Assembly (NCBI GenBank): GCA_965214485.1
Contig: CBDCBW010000001.1
Coordinates: 1 to 64,000, forward strand
From: JANQRZ01 sp965214485
GTDB lineage: Bacteria; Bacteroidota; Rhodothermia; Rhodothermales; JANQRZ01
Reading direction: 5' to 3'
Length of the DNA: 64,000 nucleotides
Shown: positions 16,653 to 29,001 of the stretch, piece by piece
How the letters are laid out: each line of letters starts with the position of its first letter
Numbering within the stretch: the first letter of the stretch is position 1
Program-made: the position numbers and the translations under genes
The notes under the pieces: model-generated
Databases searched by the model: none
What the model was told of the DNA's origin: nothing
The model's input: only the letters and a program-made list of their open reading frames with translations

Positions 16653-17495
16653 TCAAGGGCCGGTCACCGTCTCCCCGAAAACCGGGCGCTTGTTGCTCTC
16701 GCGCCGCCAGAAAAAGAGGAGGAAGCCGCCGAGGAGGAGGATCGTCAGCAGGCCGCCGACCTTCATCGCGTTCTGGGCGTGGAGAACGTAGGAGCCGGCG
16801 TCGGGGTCGTAGACGAAGCAGTAGAGCAGTAGCTGATCGACGGGCGAGCCGACGCGGCCCTCGCCCGCTTCGAGCACGGCAGCGCGGAAGTCGGACGCCG
16901 GAAACTCGATGCCGTAGAGCACGCGGGTGAGCCTGCCTTCGGGGCTGAGGAAGAACAGCCCGGCGCTGTGGGCGAACTCCTGCTGCCGCTCGTTCCACCT
17001 GAACCCGAAGCCGAGCTCGCCGGTGAGGCGGTCGATGCTCGGCGGCGAGCCGGTGAGGAAGTGCAGCCCGTCCTCGGCCCCGTCGCCGACGAGGCCGGCG
17101 TAGCGGGCCTTGACCTCGGCGGCGCGCTCCGGCGTGTCGCCCGCGTCGAAGGACACCGCGAGGGCCTGGTAGTCCTCCCCGAGCTCGACGCTGCTCTCGC
17201 GGATCGCCTCCGTCATCCCGTCGAGGATGAGGCTGCACAGCATCGGGCAGTTGTGGTAGACGAAGGCGACCACCACGGGACGCTCGCCGTCGAGATAATC
17301 ACCGAGCGTGACGGGGGTGCCGTCGGAGGCGGTGAACGGCAGCGCCGGCGAGACGGTCTCGCCGAGGCGCTCTTCGATCCCGACGCCCTCAAACTCGTCC
17401 GGGAGCTCGCCGGTGGGCTGCGCTATGACCTGCCCGGCGGCGGCGAGGAGAGCCACCACACACAGGCGGGCGATCAGGGTGCGCAGCGTACTCAT
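16653..17495 (-). CDS. SCO1/SenC-type copper chaperone
   Basis: A 280-residue membrane-anchored thioredoxin-fold protein that helps load copper into the CuA site of subunit II. A signal segment ends near VIAQP. The copper-binding motif CPMLC follows VAFVYHN, and the third ligand His appears in the FAHSAG segment. Unlike most Sco proteins it also has a C-terminal membrane helix (about residues 245-265). Its place between the alternative complex III genes and coxB, 2 bp after the preceding gene, fits its assembly role. Confidence 0.92.
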   Translation of the reverse strand: MSTLRTLIARLCVVALLAAAGQVIAQPTGELPDEFEGVGIEERLGETVSPALPFTASDGTPVTLGDYLDGERPVVVAFVYHNCPMLCSLILDGMTEAIRESSVELGEDYQALAVSFDAGDTPERAAEVKARYAGLVGDGAEDGLHFLTGSPPSIDRLTGELGFGFRWNERQQEFAHSAGLFFLSPEGRLTRVLYGIEFPASDFRAAVLEAGEGRVGSPVDQLLLYCFVYDPDAGSYVLHAQNAMKVGGLLTILLLGGFLLFFWRRESNKRPVFGETVTGP

Positions 17496-17497
17496 CG

Positions 17498-18298
17498 TCA
17501 GCGGTCCTCCGGCTCCTCGACGACGGCGGGGGTCGGGGCTTCGACCTCATCGGCTTCGACCTCATCGGTTGCGACCTCATCGGCTACGATTTCATCGGCC
17601 GTAGCTCCGCCGTCTTCCAGGACGTCCGCGTCGCCCTCCTGCGTCGGAAGCAGGCCCTCGTCCGCGCCCACGGGGTCGAGGCCGAGGCGGTCGGCTCTGT
17701 TGGCGTCGAGGTAAACCATGTCGAAGTTTGCCGGGGCGGGCGTCGCGCCCTGCTGCTGCGCGTCGTAGCTCTCGACGACGCTCGCCATCGCCGCGTCGAT
17801 CGGCATCCGGTAGAGGTCGTCCTCGCGGCTGTAGTCGTTCAGCTTCGCCGCCGCGCGAGTGCGGGTCTCTTCGAGCTCGGGGTAGAGCTCGACGGCGTCG
17901 CGCTCGGCGGTCTCGCCGTCGGCGACGAACTTGACCAGGAAGACGACGCCGACCACGGCGAGCACGAGCGTGACGGCGGTCACTAGCATGAGCGAGAAAA
18001 TCTGGGCGGCCTCGACGCCCTCGGCCTCGGCCCCGCTGTCGAGGGCTTCGGCCTCGGCGGCCTCGCTCCCGGTAGCCTCTGCGGCCGCCTCCGCCGACGC
18101 GGCGTGCATCAGCTCGCCGATCGGCCCGAGGTCGGACTCTTGCTGGTCCGGGCGCACCACGTCGGCGTCGGGCGCGTCGCGCGTGTGCTCGGCGCGGACG
18201 GGCGTCGGCTCGTCGCGGTGCGGGTCCGGCACCGGGTTCGGGCGCGCGTCGTCGGGCGGCGGAGCGCCGGGGCGGGGATCGGAGGAGGAGTCTGCCAT
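17498..18298 (-). CDS. Single-helix membrane protein of the respiratory block
   Basis: A 266-residue protein of unrecognised family. It has a Pro/Asp-rich disordered N-terminus (about 95 residues), one membrane helix (about residues 103-125), and a segment DLYRMPIDAAMASVVESY. The latter resembles the short periplasmic pieces seen next to cytochrome-linked subunits. An acidic tail follows with repeated DEVE/DEVA units encoded by tandem GACCTCATCGG-type repeats. It is locked between actF and SCO, with a 2-bp gap to SCO. A structural or assembly role in the complex III-oxidase supercomplex is inference. Confidence 0.6.
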   Translation of the reverse strand: MADSSSDPRPGAPPPDDARPNPVPDPHRDEPTPVRAEHTRDAPDADVVRPDQQESDLGPIGELMHAASAEAAAEATGSEAAEAEALDSGAEAEGVEAAQIFSLMLVTAVTLVLAVVGVVFLVKFVADGETAERDAVELYPELEETRTRAAAKLNDYSREDDLYRMPIDAAMASVVESYDAQQQGATPAPANFDMVYLDANRADRLGLDPVGADEGLLPTQEGDADVLEDGGATADEIVADEVATDEVEADEVEAPTPAVVEEPEDR

Positions 18299-18350
18299 AG
18301 CGGGAGGTGGGACGCCGCAGGCGCGGCCTGGTTTTCAGCCCAGAGTGAAA

Positions 18351-18398
18351 GATGCGTAAAACGTGGACGCCGCGCCGCGCGGCCCGCCTTTACGCATC
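18351..18398. repeat. Inverted repeat between actF and the next gene
   Basis: GATGCGTAAA (18351-18360) pairs perfectly with TTTACGCATC (18389-18398) around a GC-rich loop. It lies about 20 bp after the actF stop (18416) and could be a processing or partial termination hairpin. Confidence 0.55.
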
Positions 18399-18415
18399 AC
18401 GTTTAGCGCCTACCC

Positions 18416-19681
18416 TCACACATTCTGGAAGCGCAGCGAGAAGGCGTAGTACGGGTCGTTGTACGGCGTGATGCTGTGCCGCGAGGCCCGCCACATCGTC
18501 ACCCCGGCGAACAGCCCGACCATCCCGAGCGTGAGGGCGAGGTCGGTCCAGACGAACCCCGCGTGCTGGTAGGCCTCGTTCCCGGTGGCGACGTAGAGGC
18601 TCGGGCGGATGACCCACCACAGGTCAATCCAGTGCATCACGAGCGTCCAGACGCACATCACGGCGAGGACCGGGACGATGCGCTTGGTGAAGCGCGGGAT
18701 GAGGATGAAGAACGGCAGGATGAAGTGGAACCAGATCAGCGCCGTGCTCACGGCTTCCCAGCCGTGCGTGAGCCGGTGCTGGAACCAGACCGTCTCCTCG
18801 GGCAGGTTGCCGTACCAGATCAGCATGTACTGGCTGAAGGCGATGTACGTCCAGAAAACCGTGAAGGCGAAGAGGTACTTGCCCAGGTCGTGGTAGTGCT
18901 CCTCGCCGACCTCGCGCTGGAGCATCCCGGCCCGCCGGTAGGCGAGCACCATGAACGTCATCGCGGCGATCGCGGCGAGGAAGCCGCCGGCGAAGAAGTA
19001 GACCCCGAACATCGTCGAGAACCAGTGCGGGTCGAGGCTCATCACCAGGTCGAACCCGGCGAAGGCGGTGGCGAGGGCGACGAGCGGGATGCCCCACGCG
19101 CTGACCCGGCGGAGGTCTTTGCCCACGTCGTCGCGCGGCTCGGTGTCCTGCAACACGGAGTAGCGGTAGAGCTTCGTCGAGACCGTGATCCAGACGGCGA
19201 AGTAGAAGACGATGCGGGCGTAGAAGAACGGCAGGTTGAGGTAGCCCTGCTTGCCGGCGAGGATCGGGTCGTAGTGCGGATCGAGCGGGTCGTAGAGCTC
19301 GTGGTGCGTCCAGTGGTAGAGGTCGTGCATCCCGAAGAGGAAGATCGGGAGACCGAGCAGGGCGAGCAGCCAGAAGTTCGCCATCAGCAGCTCGGGGAAG
19401 CGCCGGACGGCCGTGACCCACTTGGCGCGCGGGACGTGCTGGAACATCACGAAGAACAGCGCCCCGACCGAGACCGAGAGGCAGAAGACCCACGCCGTGA
19501 GGTACGAGAACCAGAACGAGTGCGCGTCCCCGAACGCCCCGACGAGGCCGACAAGCAGGCCCGCCACGCCGAGGGCGAGCGGGATCATCCACGCCCGGTT
19601 GTCGGCGGTGAACCGGTACCGCTGGGCGACGCGGTCGCGGTCCACGTCCACCGGGTCGAAGAGTTGGGAGAAGAGGCTCAT
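18416..19681 (-). CDS. actF: Alternative complex III subunit ActF (quinol oxidoreductase membrane subunit)
   Basis: A 421-residue integral membrane protein with about ten helices, homologous in layout to ActC/NrfD. Conserved-looking segments include FFVMFQHVPRAKW, FAGFDLVMSLDPHWFSTMFG, YIAFSQYMLIWYGNLPEE and HFILPFFILIPR. These match ActF of alternative complex III, which carries a possible proton path. The start at 19681 (MSLFSQLFDP) is well placed. It follows actE by about 70 bp, with a hairpin in the gap. Confidence 0.9.
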   Translation of the reverse strand: MSLFSQLFDPVDVDRDRVAQRYRFTADNRAWMIPLALGVAGLLVGLVGAFGDAHSFWFSYLTAWVFCLSVSVGALFFVMFQHVPRAKWVTAVRRFPELLMANFWLLALLGLPIFLFGMHDLYHWTHHELYDPLDPHYDPILAGKQGYLNLPFFYARIVFYFAVWITVSTKLYRYSVLQDTEPRDDVGKDLRRVSAWGIPLVALATAFAGFDLVMSLDPHWFSTMFGVYFFAGGFLAAIAAMTFMVLAYRRAGMLQREVGEEHYHDLGKYLFAFTVFWTYIAFSQYMLIWYGNLPEETVWFQHRLTHGWEAVSTALIWFHFILPFFILIPRFTKRIVPVLAVMCVWTLVMHWIDLWWVIRPSLYVATGNEAYQHAGFVWTDLALTLGMVGLFAGVTMWRASRHSITPYNDPYYAFSLRFQNV

Positions 19682-19708
19682 GCTGAAAGCGTCGGGGCGG
19701 TCATCGTA

Positions 19709-19738
19709 GTAGGGGTGGGTTTGAAACCCACCCCTACC
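19709..19738. repeat. TAGGGGTGGGTTT hairpin between actE and actF
   Basis: TAGGGGTGGGTTT (19710-19722) and its complement at 19723-19736 form an almost loopless 13-bp palindrome. It is related to the coxA-coxC hairpin at 13495-13517. Confidence 0.6.
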
Positions 19739-19750
19739 GGGGGTCGCGGG

Positions 19751-20401
19751 TTATTGTGGGAGGGTGACGTTCGGGTTGTAGGTCTCGAGCCGGGTGCGGA
19801 TCGGCGCGGGCACGTCCTCGGCGACGGCGTTCTGCGAGCGCTGGAGGGCGCGGATGTAGGCGGTGATCGCCCAGCGGTCCGGCACCGAGACCTGGTGCGC
19901 GTAGCTCGGCATCGAGCGGATGCCGTTCGTGATGGCGTCGTAGATGTAGCCGTCGGGCCGGGCGCGGACTGCGTCGGTGTGGTAGCTCGGGGCCGGGGTG
20001 TAGCCGTAGCCCGCGCCGCCGTTGCCGGTCATGATGATGCCCTGCCCGTCGCCGGCCGCGCCGTGGCAGACGGAGCAGTAGATGTTGTAGCGCTCCTGCC
20101 CGCGCGCCAGGACCGCCCCGGTGACCTCCATCGGGACCGTCTCGACGAGCGCGCCGCTCGCGGTGCGGCCCAGGAAGTAGGGCGCGGTCTCGGTCGTCCG
20201 CAGGCCGGTCCGCTTGACGGTGCCGGGGACGGGCTGCCGCATCGCCGCGTCGTCCTCGAAGAACGGGTTCGCCTCCTGAGCCTCGAACGACTCCTGGTAG
20301 TCCATGTTGAGGTTCGGGTGGATCGGCGTCTCGTCCGAGTGCATCCCCCGGCATCCGGCCAGGGCGAGCACGGCGGTGAGCAGAAGGGTGAGTCGCATCA
20401 T
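19751..20401 (-). CDS. actE: Alternative complex III subunit ActE (monohaem cytochrome c lipoprotein)
   Basis: A 216-residue lipoprotein (lipobox LALAGC near residue 16) with one cytochrome c domain. Haem binding is at CSVCHG, preceded by RGQERYNIY; the distal Met is probably the one in GIRSMPSYAHQV. ActE passes electrons from the ActA/ActB haems and clusters toward cytochrome c or the oxidase. Two adjacent ATG codons (20401 and 20398) are both possible starts. The region upstream contains a palindromic repeat. Confidence 0.92.
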   Translation of the reverse strand: MMRLTLLLTAVLALAGCRGMHSDETPIHPNLNMDYQESFEAQEANPFFEDDAAMRQPVPGTVKRTGLRTTETAPYFLGRTASGALVETVPMEVTGAVLARGQERYNIYCSVCHGAAGDGQGIIMTGNGGAGYGYTPAPSYHTDAVRARPDGYIYDAITNGIRSMPSYAHQVSVPDRWAITAYIRALQRSQNAVAEDVPAPIRTRLETYNPNVTLPQ

Positions 20402-20476
20402 CGTGGCGTAGGAATCGGGCGAAGGTGCAGCTTGGATGTCAGCGAGGCGGTGCAGTCGACGGCGACCTCTCCACAC

Positions 20477-20546
20477 GTCATCTCCGCGCAGGCGGGGACC
20501 CACAGGGCTGCCGTCCGGTGGGTCCCGGCTCGGAGGCCGGGATGAC
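20477..20546. repeat. GTCATC...GATGAC palindromic repeat between actD and actE
   Basis: GTCATCTCCGCGCAGGCGG with GGGACCCA (20477-20502) is mirrored by TGGGTCCCGGCTCGGAGGCC with GGGATGAC (20519-20546). This is the layout of common bacterial intergenic palindromes. Confidence 0.6.
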
Positions 20547-20616
20547 TGAGTTGCAGGGGGACAGTGGGGTCATCGTCCAGGTGGCTTCAGAAGTGCCTTC
20601 TGGTCCGTGCTTGAAT

Positions 20617-21279
20617 CTAGTGAGCAGGAGCAGGGCGAGCGGCGGGCACGGGCGCGGCGACGGTCTGCACCACGGTGCCGTCCTCGTTCACGTCGTACGC
20701 CCCGTCGTGGCTGACGTACTCGACGCCGAGGGCCCCGTGCGCGCGGAGCATCGCCGCCGTGCCGGAGCGGTCGAACCGCCGGTCGGCCTCGGCGATGTGG
20801 AGGAAGAAGCCGTCGTCGGTGGCGCGCCCGAAGCGCTCGCTGTAGAACAGCGGGTTGTAGGGCTTCGGCAGGCCGTTGAGCGCGAGCATCCCGCCCACCG
20901 CGCCGAGCGCCGAGAGCAGGATCGTCAGCTCGAACGCGATCGGCACGCTGGGCTCGATCGCGAAGAGCGGCTTGCCGCTGATGTTGAGCGGGTAGTCGTA
21001 GGCGCTCATCCACCACTGCATCAGGAAGGCGAGTGCGCAGCCGGTGATGCCGCCGCCGATCACGATGTAGCCCAGCTTCGACGAGGGCAGCCCCATCGCG
21101 GCGTCCATCCCGTGGATCGGGAACGGGCTGAAGGTGTCGAGGCGCGTGTACCCGTCGCGGCGCGCAGCCTCGACGGCCTCGACGAGCTCGCCGGGGTTCG
21201 AAAACTCCGCCAGCAGGCCGACGTTCTTGTCGGCCCGCGAGCGGAGCGCGTTTTGGGCGACGGCGGGGATCAGAGCCAT
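20617..21279 (-). CDS. actD: Alternative complex III subunit ActD (DUF3341)
   Basis: A 220-residue membrane subunit with two helices (about residues 65-85 and 105-130) separated by a loop. The N-terminal domain has VGLLAEFSNPGELVEAVEAARRDGY and the GLPSSKLGY entry to the first helix, typical of DUF3341. The Met at 21279 (MALIPAVAQN) is preferred; a longer frame runs into the palindrome upstream. It holds ActC and the periplasmic subunits together in the complex. Confidence 0.9.
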   Translation of the reverse strand: MALIPAVAQNALRSRADKNVGLLAEFSNPGELVEAVEAARRDGYTRLDTFSPFPIHGMDAAMGLPSSKLGYIVIGGGITGCALAFLMQWWMSAYDYPLNISGKPLFAIEPSVPIAFELTILLSALGAVGGMLALNGLPKPYNPLFYSERFGRATDDGFFLHIAEADRRFDRSGTAAMLRAHGALGVEYVSHDGAYDVNEDGTVVQTVAAPVPAARPAPAH

Positions 21280-21313
21280 GATTGGGGTTGGAATGCGAGG
21301 AGGGGGCCAATCG

Positions 21314-21336
21314 TAGGGGCACGGCACGCCGTGCCC
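21314..21336. repeat. Short palindrome between actC and actD
   Basis: GGGGCACGGC and GCCGTGCCC form a hairpin in the 61-bp gap. The preceding GTAGGGGC and following CCTAGG recall the TAGGGG-type repeats elsewhere in the block. Confidence 0.4.
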
Positions 21337-21340
21337 GCAC

Positions 21341-22822
21341 CTAGGCGTTGTCCTCCTCGGAGGCGGCGGTGCGGTAGGCCACGTTCGGCGTCGCGGGCGG
21401 CAGCTCGCCGTGGCCGTCGCCCACCGTGTGGTAGAAGTGCGGATCGGCCTGCGGGGTCACGCCCTTGACCTCGGCGATTGCCACCATCGGGATGAACCGG
21501 AGGAAGAGGAGGAACAGCGTGAAGAACAGCCCGAAGGAGCCGACGAACGTCAGCACGTCCCAGACGGTCGGGCTGAAGTAGTCCCAGCTCGACGGGAGGT
21601 AGTCGCGGTGGAGGCTCGTCACCGTGATCACGAAGCGCTCGAACCACATCCCGATGTTGGTCGTGATCGAGATGAAGAACATCAGCGGGATCGAGCGGCG
21701 GAACTTCTTCACCCAGAAGAGCTGAGGGAAGACGAGGTTGCACGTCATCATGATCCAGTACGCCCACCAGTACGGCCCCGTCGCCCGGTTGAGGAAGGCG
21801 TACTGCTCGTAGACCACCCCGGAGTACCACGCGATGAAGAACTCCGTGATGTAGGCGAACCCGACGATGGTGCCGGTCACCAGGATGATCACGTTCATCT
21901 TCTCGAGGTGGTCCTTCGTGATGAGGTTCTCCAGGCCGTAGATCTTCCGCGCGACGATCATCAGCGTCTGCACCATCGCGAAGCCCGAGAAGATGGCCCC
22001 CGCGACGAAGTACGGCGGGAAGATCGTCGTGTGCCAGCCCGGGACGATCGAGATCGCGAAGTCGAACGAGACGACCGAGTGGACCGAGAGCACGAGCGGC
22101 GTGGCGATGCCGGCGAGGATGAGGTAGGCCTTTTCGTAGTGCCGCCAGTGGCGGTTCGAGCCGGTCCAGCCCAGCGAGAAGAACTGCATGATCTTCGCCC
22201 GCAGGAGGCGGCCCTGCTGGACGGCGCGGTCGCGGAGCGTGGCGAGGTCGGGGAGCAGGCCGACGTACCAGAAGAGCAGCGAGACCGTCCCGTAGATCGA
22301 CACCGCGAAGACGTCCCACAGGAGGGGGCTCTTGAACTGCGGCCACATGTCCATCTGGTTCGGGATCGGCAGCGTCCAGTAGATCACCCACACGCGCCCG
22401 ACGTGGAACGTCGGGAAGAGGAGGGCACACGCCACCGCGAAGAGGGTCATCGCCTCGGCAGCGCGGTTGATGCTCGTCCGCCACCGCTGCCGGAACAGGA
22501 AGAGGATCGCCGAGATCAGCGTCCCGGCGTGGCCGATGCCGACCCAGAAGACGAAGTTGACGATCGGCCAGCCCCAGCCGACGGGGACGTTGTTGCCCCA
22601 GACGCCGACACCGTTCCAGACCTGGTAGGCGATGGCGAGGCCGAGAATCCCCAGCCCGCCGAGCGCGGCGGCGAAGGCGAAGTACCACCCGAGCGGCGTC
22701 GTCTTCTCCGAGTGGTGCGAGACCAGCTCGGTGATGTCGTGAAACGAGAGGTTGCCGTGAACGAGGCGCTCGTCGTCGAGGAAGTGCTCGTCGTGCTTGG
22801 CGTGGGTGAGAGTCGTTGCCAC
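21341..22822 (-). CDS. actC: Alternative complex III subunit ActC (NrfD-like quinol-binding subunit)
   Basis: A 493-residue protein with about ten membrane helices of the NrfD/PsrC family that oxidises menaquinol. Seen segments are FVFWVGIGHAGTLISAILFL, FRQRWRTSINRAAEAMT, FPTFHVGRVW, SVHSVVSFDFAISIVPGWH and TEFFIAWYSG. These match the conserved ActC core including acidic and His residues near the quinol site. It is 40 bp downstream of actB and co-transcribed. Confidence 0.95.
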   Translation of the reverse strand: MATTLTHAKHDEHFLDDERLVHGNLSFHDITELVSHHSEKTTPLGWYFAFAAALGGLGILGLAIAYQVWNGVGVWGNNVPVGWGWPIVNFVFWVGIGHAGTLISAILFLFRQRWRTSINRAAEAMTLFAVACALLFPTFHVGRVWVIYWTLPIPNQMDMWPQFKSPLLWDVFAVSIYGTVSLLFWYVGLLPDLATLRDRAVQQGRLLRAKIMQFFSLGWTGSNRHWRHYEKAYLILAGIATPLVLSVHSVVSFDFAISIVPGWHTTIFPPYFVAGAIFSGFAMVQTLMIVARKIYGLENLITKDHLEKMNVIILVTGTIVGFAYITEFFIAWYSGVVYEQYAFLNRATGPYWWAYWIMMTCNLVFPQLFWVKKFRRSIPLMFFISITTNIGMWFERFVITVTSLHRDYLPSSWDYFSPTVWDVLTFVGSFGLFFTLFLLFLRFIPMVAIAEVKGVTPQADPHFYHTVGDGHGELPPATPNVAYRTAASEEDNA

Positions 22823-22862
22823 AGCGGTAGAGGCGGTGCGGGGCCGGCGGCCCTGCGGTGGG

Positions 22863-26165
<3,303 letters not shown>

Positions 26166-26239
26166 GGGCGAGGGGCTGAGGGGCGAGGCCGAGGGCTACG
26201 GGGTTCGACCCTCCAGCCCACCACCTCCAACCTCAAGAC

Positions 26240-26911
26240 TCAATAGTGGCAGGCAGAGCAGTTCTCGGGCGGGTTGATGCCCTCGGCGGCGATGCGGGCG
26301 AGGTTGGCCTCGAGGTAGGCGTCGTAGGTCTCGTCGTCCTCGCGGACGCTCTCGAGGTACCCCATCTCGGTCACGCGCTCGGGGTCGCGGAGGTGCTCCT
26401 CGGGGTTGCGGTGGCACTCGAGGCACCACCCCATCGAGAGCGGCTCGGCGACGTAGACCACCGGCATCTGGTCGATCCGCCCGTGGCAGCTCTCGCACCC
26501 GACGCCGACGGCGATGTGGGCGTTGTGCGGGAAGCGCGCGTAGTCCGGGAGGTGCGTCACCTGCACCCACTCGACCGGCTCGCCCGTCGCCCAACTCTCG
26601 CGGACCGGCAGCAGGCTGAGGGCCTCGGTCTTGATCTGCGCGTGGCAGTTCATGCAGGTCTGCGTCGGCGGGATGTTGGCGTAGGCCGCCTGCTCGACGT
26701 GGTTGTGGCAGTACCGGCAGTCCATCCCGAGGGCCCCCACGTGGAGCGAGTGGCTGTAGGGGACGGGCTGCTCCGGCTGGTAGCCGACCTCATAGAACTC
26801 GGGCGAGAAGTAGTACCAGACGAAGGCGACGAGGAAGAGGCCGCCGCCGAACGCGCCGAGGAGCGAGAGGGCCGGCAGCGCGTTGGCCTTGCGGGGAAAG
26901 AGTTGAGCCAT
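26240..26911 (-). CDS. actA: Alternative complex III subunit ActA (pentahaem cytochrome c)
   Basis: A 223-residue membrane-anchored multihaem cytochrome. One N-terminal helix is followed by five CxxCH haem sites in order: CRYCH, CMNCH, CESCH, CLECH and CSACH. This is the pentahaem layout known for ActA. It is the first gene of the respiratory block, so transcription of the whole set probably starts upstream of 26911. Confidence 0.95.
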   Translation of the reverse strand: MAQLFPRKANALPALSLLGAFGGGLFLVAFVWYYFSPEFYEVGYQPEQPVPYSHSLHVGALGMDCRYCHNHVEQAAYANIPPTQTCMNCHAQIKTEALSLLPVRESWATGEPVEWVQVTHLPDYARFPHNAHIAVGVGCESCHGRIDQMPVVYVAEPLSMGWCLECHRNPEEHLRDPERVTEMGYLESVREDDETYDAYLEANLARIAAEGINPPENCSACHY

Positions 26912-27036
26912 CAGACGCGGGGCGTCGGGTGAGGAGGCACGGCGAAGAGGGGGCCTTCAGAGCCGGGCTGCCGAGTGGGAAGGCCGGGCGCGGACCGGCA
27001 GAGATGAAGGTAGACGGGACCCTTTGGGCTGGCATT

Positions 27037-27043
27037 GAAGATA
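27037..27043 (-). promoter_or_regulatory. Putative promoter box of the respiratory block
   Basis: Minus-strand TATCTTC lies about 125 bp upstream of actA. It is preceded by an imperfect palindrome TCGAGAAA/TTTTCGA (27046-27062) that could be a regulator site. The same TATCTT box precedes the glycosyltransferase at 29182. Confidence 0.35.
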
Positions 27044-27159
27044 CCTCGAAAAGGTTTCTCGAATGGCGCAAAGGGCCTATCCACCGGCTGCACCGACCCC
27101 TCTCCCGGACCCTCCGGAACTCGGGCGTCCATGGCCCTCCCGAGCCGAAGTAGAGCTAG

Positions 27160-27319
27160 GCTCCGTCACGTGAATCCGGGTCCTGGCTCGGCGAGGCCCC
27201 TGAAGGGCCCTGCGGCGTTGTCCTCCTCGCCCGGTGCTACGGCATCTGGCTTGTCGGACGCCTGGCCGGGTCCCTCCAGGGTCTCTCGCTCGCCGACGGA
27301 CCGACTTATGTGACAGAGC
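27160..27319. mobile_element. MITE-like element, full copy 2 (reverse orientation)
   Basis: A 160-bp copy of the element at 5941-6100, inverted and differing at only a few positions. The left end begins after CTAG (27156-27159). On the right the end is GTGACAGAGC followed by GGCC, so the CTAG flank is lost there. It lies in the gap between the divergently placed actA region and the end of the MATE gene. Confidence 0.8.
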
Positions 27320-27368
27320 GGCCCTGCCGGCACCGATGGGCGGCCGGCCGATGGGCGGTGACGCGAGC

Positions 27369-28757
27369 CTACGCCGTCGCCTTGGCTCGCCCGACCGGCC
27401 CGGTGGCCTGCTGCCGAACGCGCCACCGGAACCACACCGTCAGCCCGACCGCCGCCGCGCCCAGCCCGAACGTCAGCCCCCACCAGATGCCCTCGGCACC
27501 CCAGTCCAGCCCGAACCCCATCCCCAGCGCCGCCCCGAAGCCGATCCCCCAGTAGGCTACGGCTCCGACGACCATCGGTGCCCAGGTGTCCTTGAGGCCG
27601 CGGAGCGCGCCCGCCGCCGTCGCCTGCACGCCGTCGAGAATCTGGAAGACCGCCGCTATTCCCAAGAGCACGGCGGCGAAGCGTGCCACCTCCAGCTCCT
27701 CGCCGGTCACCGTGCCGAGGTAGACCCAGACCACCCACTCGGGCCGGAGCCAGAACAGCAGCGCCGCCAGCGTCATGAACGCCGCCCCCATCGCCACGCC
27801 GGTCCACCCGGCGCGCTCGGCCCCGCCCGGGTCGCCCGCGCCCGCCGCCTGGCCGACGCGGACGGTCGTCGCCAGCGCCACGCCGAGGGGGACCATGAAG
27901 GTCACGCTCGCCGCGTTGATCGCGATCTGGTGCGCCGCCAGCGCGGCCGTCCCCAGGTTGCCGACCAGGAGGGTGGTCACGGCGAACAGCCCAGCCTCCA
28001 GCCCGAAGCTGATCCCGATGGGCCAGCCCAGCCGGAAGAGCGCGCGGAGCGCGGCGGGGTCGGGCTTCCGGAGGTGGACCAACCCGGCGCGCCGCCAAAA
28101 GTCGCGGTCGAGCCGGACGTAGAGCAGCAAACCGAGGAAGAGCACGCCCATCACGAGGGCCGAGCTCCACCCCGCCCCGACGACGCCGAGCCCCGGCCCC
28201 CCGAGCCAGCCGTACATCAGCACCCCGTTCAGCCCAGCGTTGGCGAACGCGGCGACCACCGTCACGACGAGGATCGGGCGCGGGCGGCCCAGCCCCTCGG
28301 CGAAGCCGCGCAGCGCGGCGAACCAGAGGTGCGGCAGCGTGCCCCAGAGGATCGCCCGGAGGTAGGCCGCCGAGAGCGCCGCCGTCGCCGGGTCCTGCCC
28401 GGTCCAGCGCAAGGCCGGCTCGGTGTGCCAGAGCAGGAGCATGAGCGGCACCCCGAGGAGGGTCGCCAGCCACAGCCCCTGCCGCAGCGCCCGCCCAACG
28501 AGGGCTTCGTCGCCTGCACCGACGGCCTGCGACACGGTGGGGTTAACGGCCATCACGACGCCCATGCAGACGAGCAGCAGGGAGAAGTAGACCGAGGTCG
28601 CAATCACGCCCGCCGCCATCGCTGCCGGCCCGAGGCGCCCGATCATCACCACGTCCACGAAGCCCATCGCCATCTGCGTGAGCTGCGTGAGCGCCAGGGG
28701 CACGGCGAGGGCCAGCGTGGCGCGCACCTCGCGGCGAAGAAGGGGAAGCGAAAGCAC
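27369..28757 (-). CDS. MATE-family multidrug/sodium exporter
   Basis: A 462-residue, twelve-helix exporter of the NorM/DinF superfamily that drives out drugs or metabolites by Na+ or H+ exchange. Typical segments are LALTQLTQMAMGFVDVVMIG in helix 1, AVNPTVSQAVGAGD, and the pseudo-repeat copy GTAALAAHQIAINAASVTFM with VRVGQAAGAGD. The two-fold internal repeat is visible at about residues 15-230 and 240-450. Single gene. Confidence 0.92.
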   Translation of the reverse strand: MLSLPLLRREVRATLALAVPLALTQLTQMAMGFVDVVMIGRLGPAAMAAGVIATSVYFSLLLVCMGVVMAVNPTVSQAVGAGDEALVGRALRQGLWLATLLGVPLMLLLWHTEPALRWTGQDPATAALSAAYLRAILWGTLPHLWFAALRGFAEGLGRPRPILVVTVVAAFANAGLNGVLMYGWLGGPGLGVVGAGWSSALVMGVLFLGLLLYVRLDRDFWRRAGLVHLRKPDPAALRALFRLGWPIGISFGLEAGLFAVTTLLVGNLGTAALAAHQIAINAASVTFMVPLGVALATTVRVGQAAGAGDPGGAERAGWTGVAMGAAFMTLAALLFWLRPEWVVWVYLGTVTGEELEVARFAAVLLGIAAVFQILDGVQATAAGALRGLKDTWAPMVVGAVAYWGIGFGAALGMGFGLDWGAEGIWWGLTFGLGAAAVGLTVWFRWRVRQQATGPVGRAKATA

Positions 28758-29001
28758 GGCGTCGGGGCTCCGGGATCACAAGCGGGGACGGGACACAACG
28801 ACTCCGGGCGGTCCGGGTTGCGGTAAAGGCTCCCCCTCGCCAACCGGTAGCATAAGCTGCACCCGTGCCCTCGGGGTCGCGCAGCCCGGCACGGACCCCT
28901 GGCTGTTCTGCCTCTGCGTGGCCGCCGCGGCGACGTCCATCTTCCTCGGCCTCTCCATCACGAAGCAGCTCGCCGACTGGGGAGGGCCGCACCGAGGTCC
29001 G

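Noticed and set aside
18476..20545. 689-codon plus-strand frame opposite actE/actF
   Set aside because: Composition (Arg, Glu, Asp, Val, Pro) is that of antisense GC-rich DNA; actE and actF are certain.
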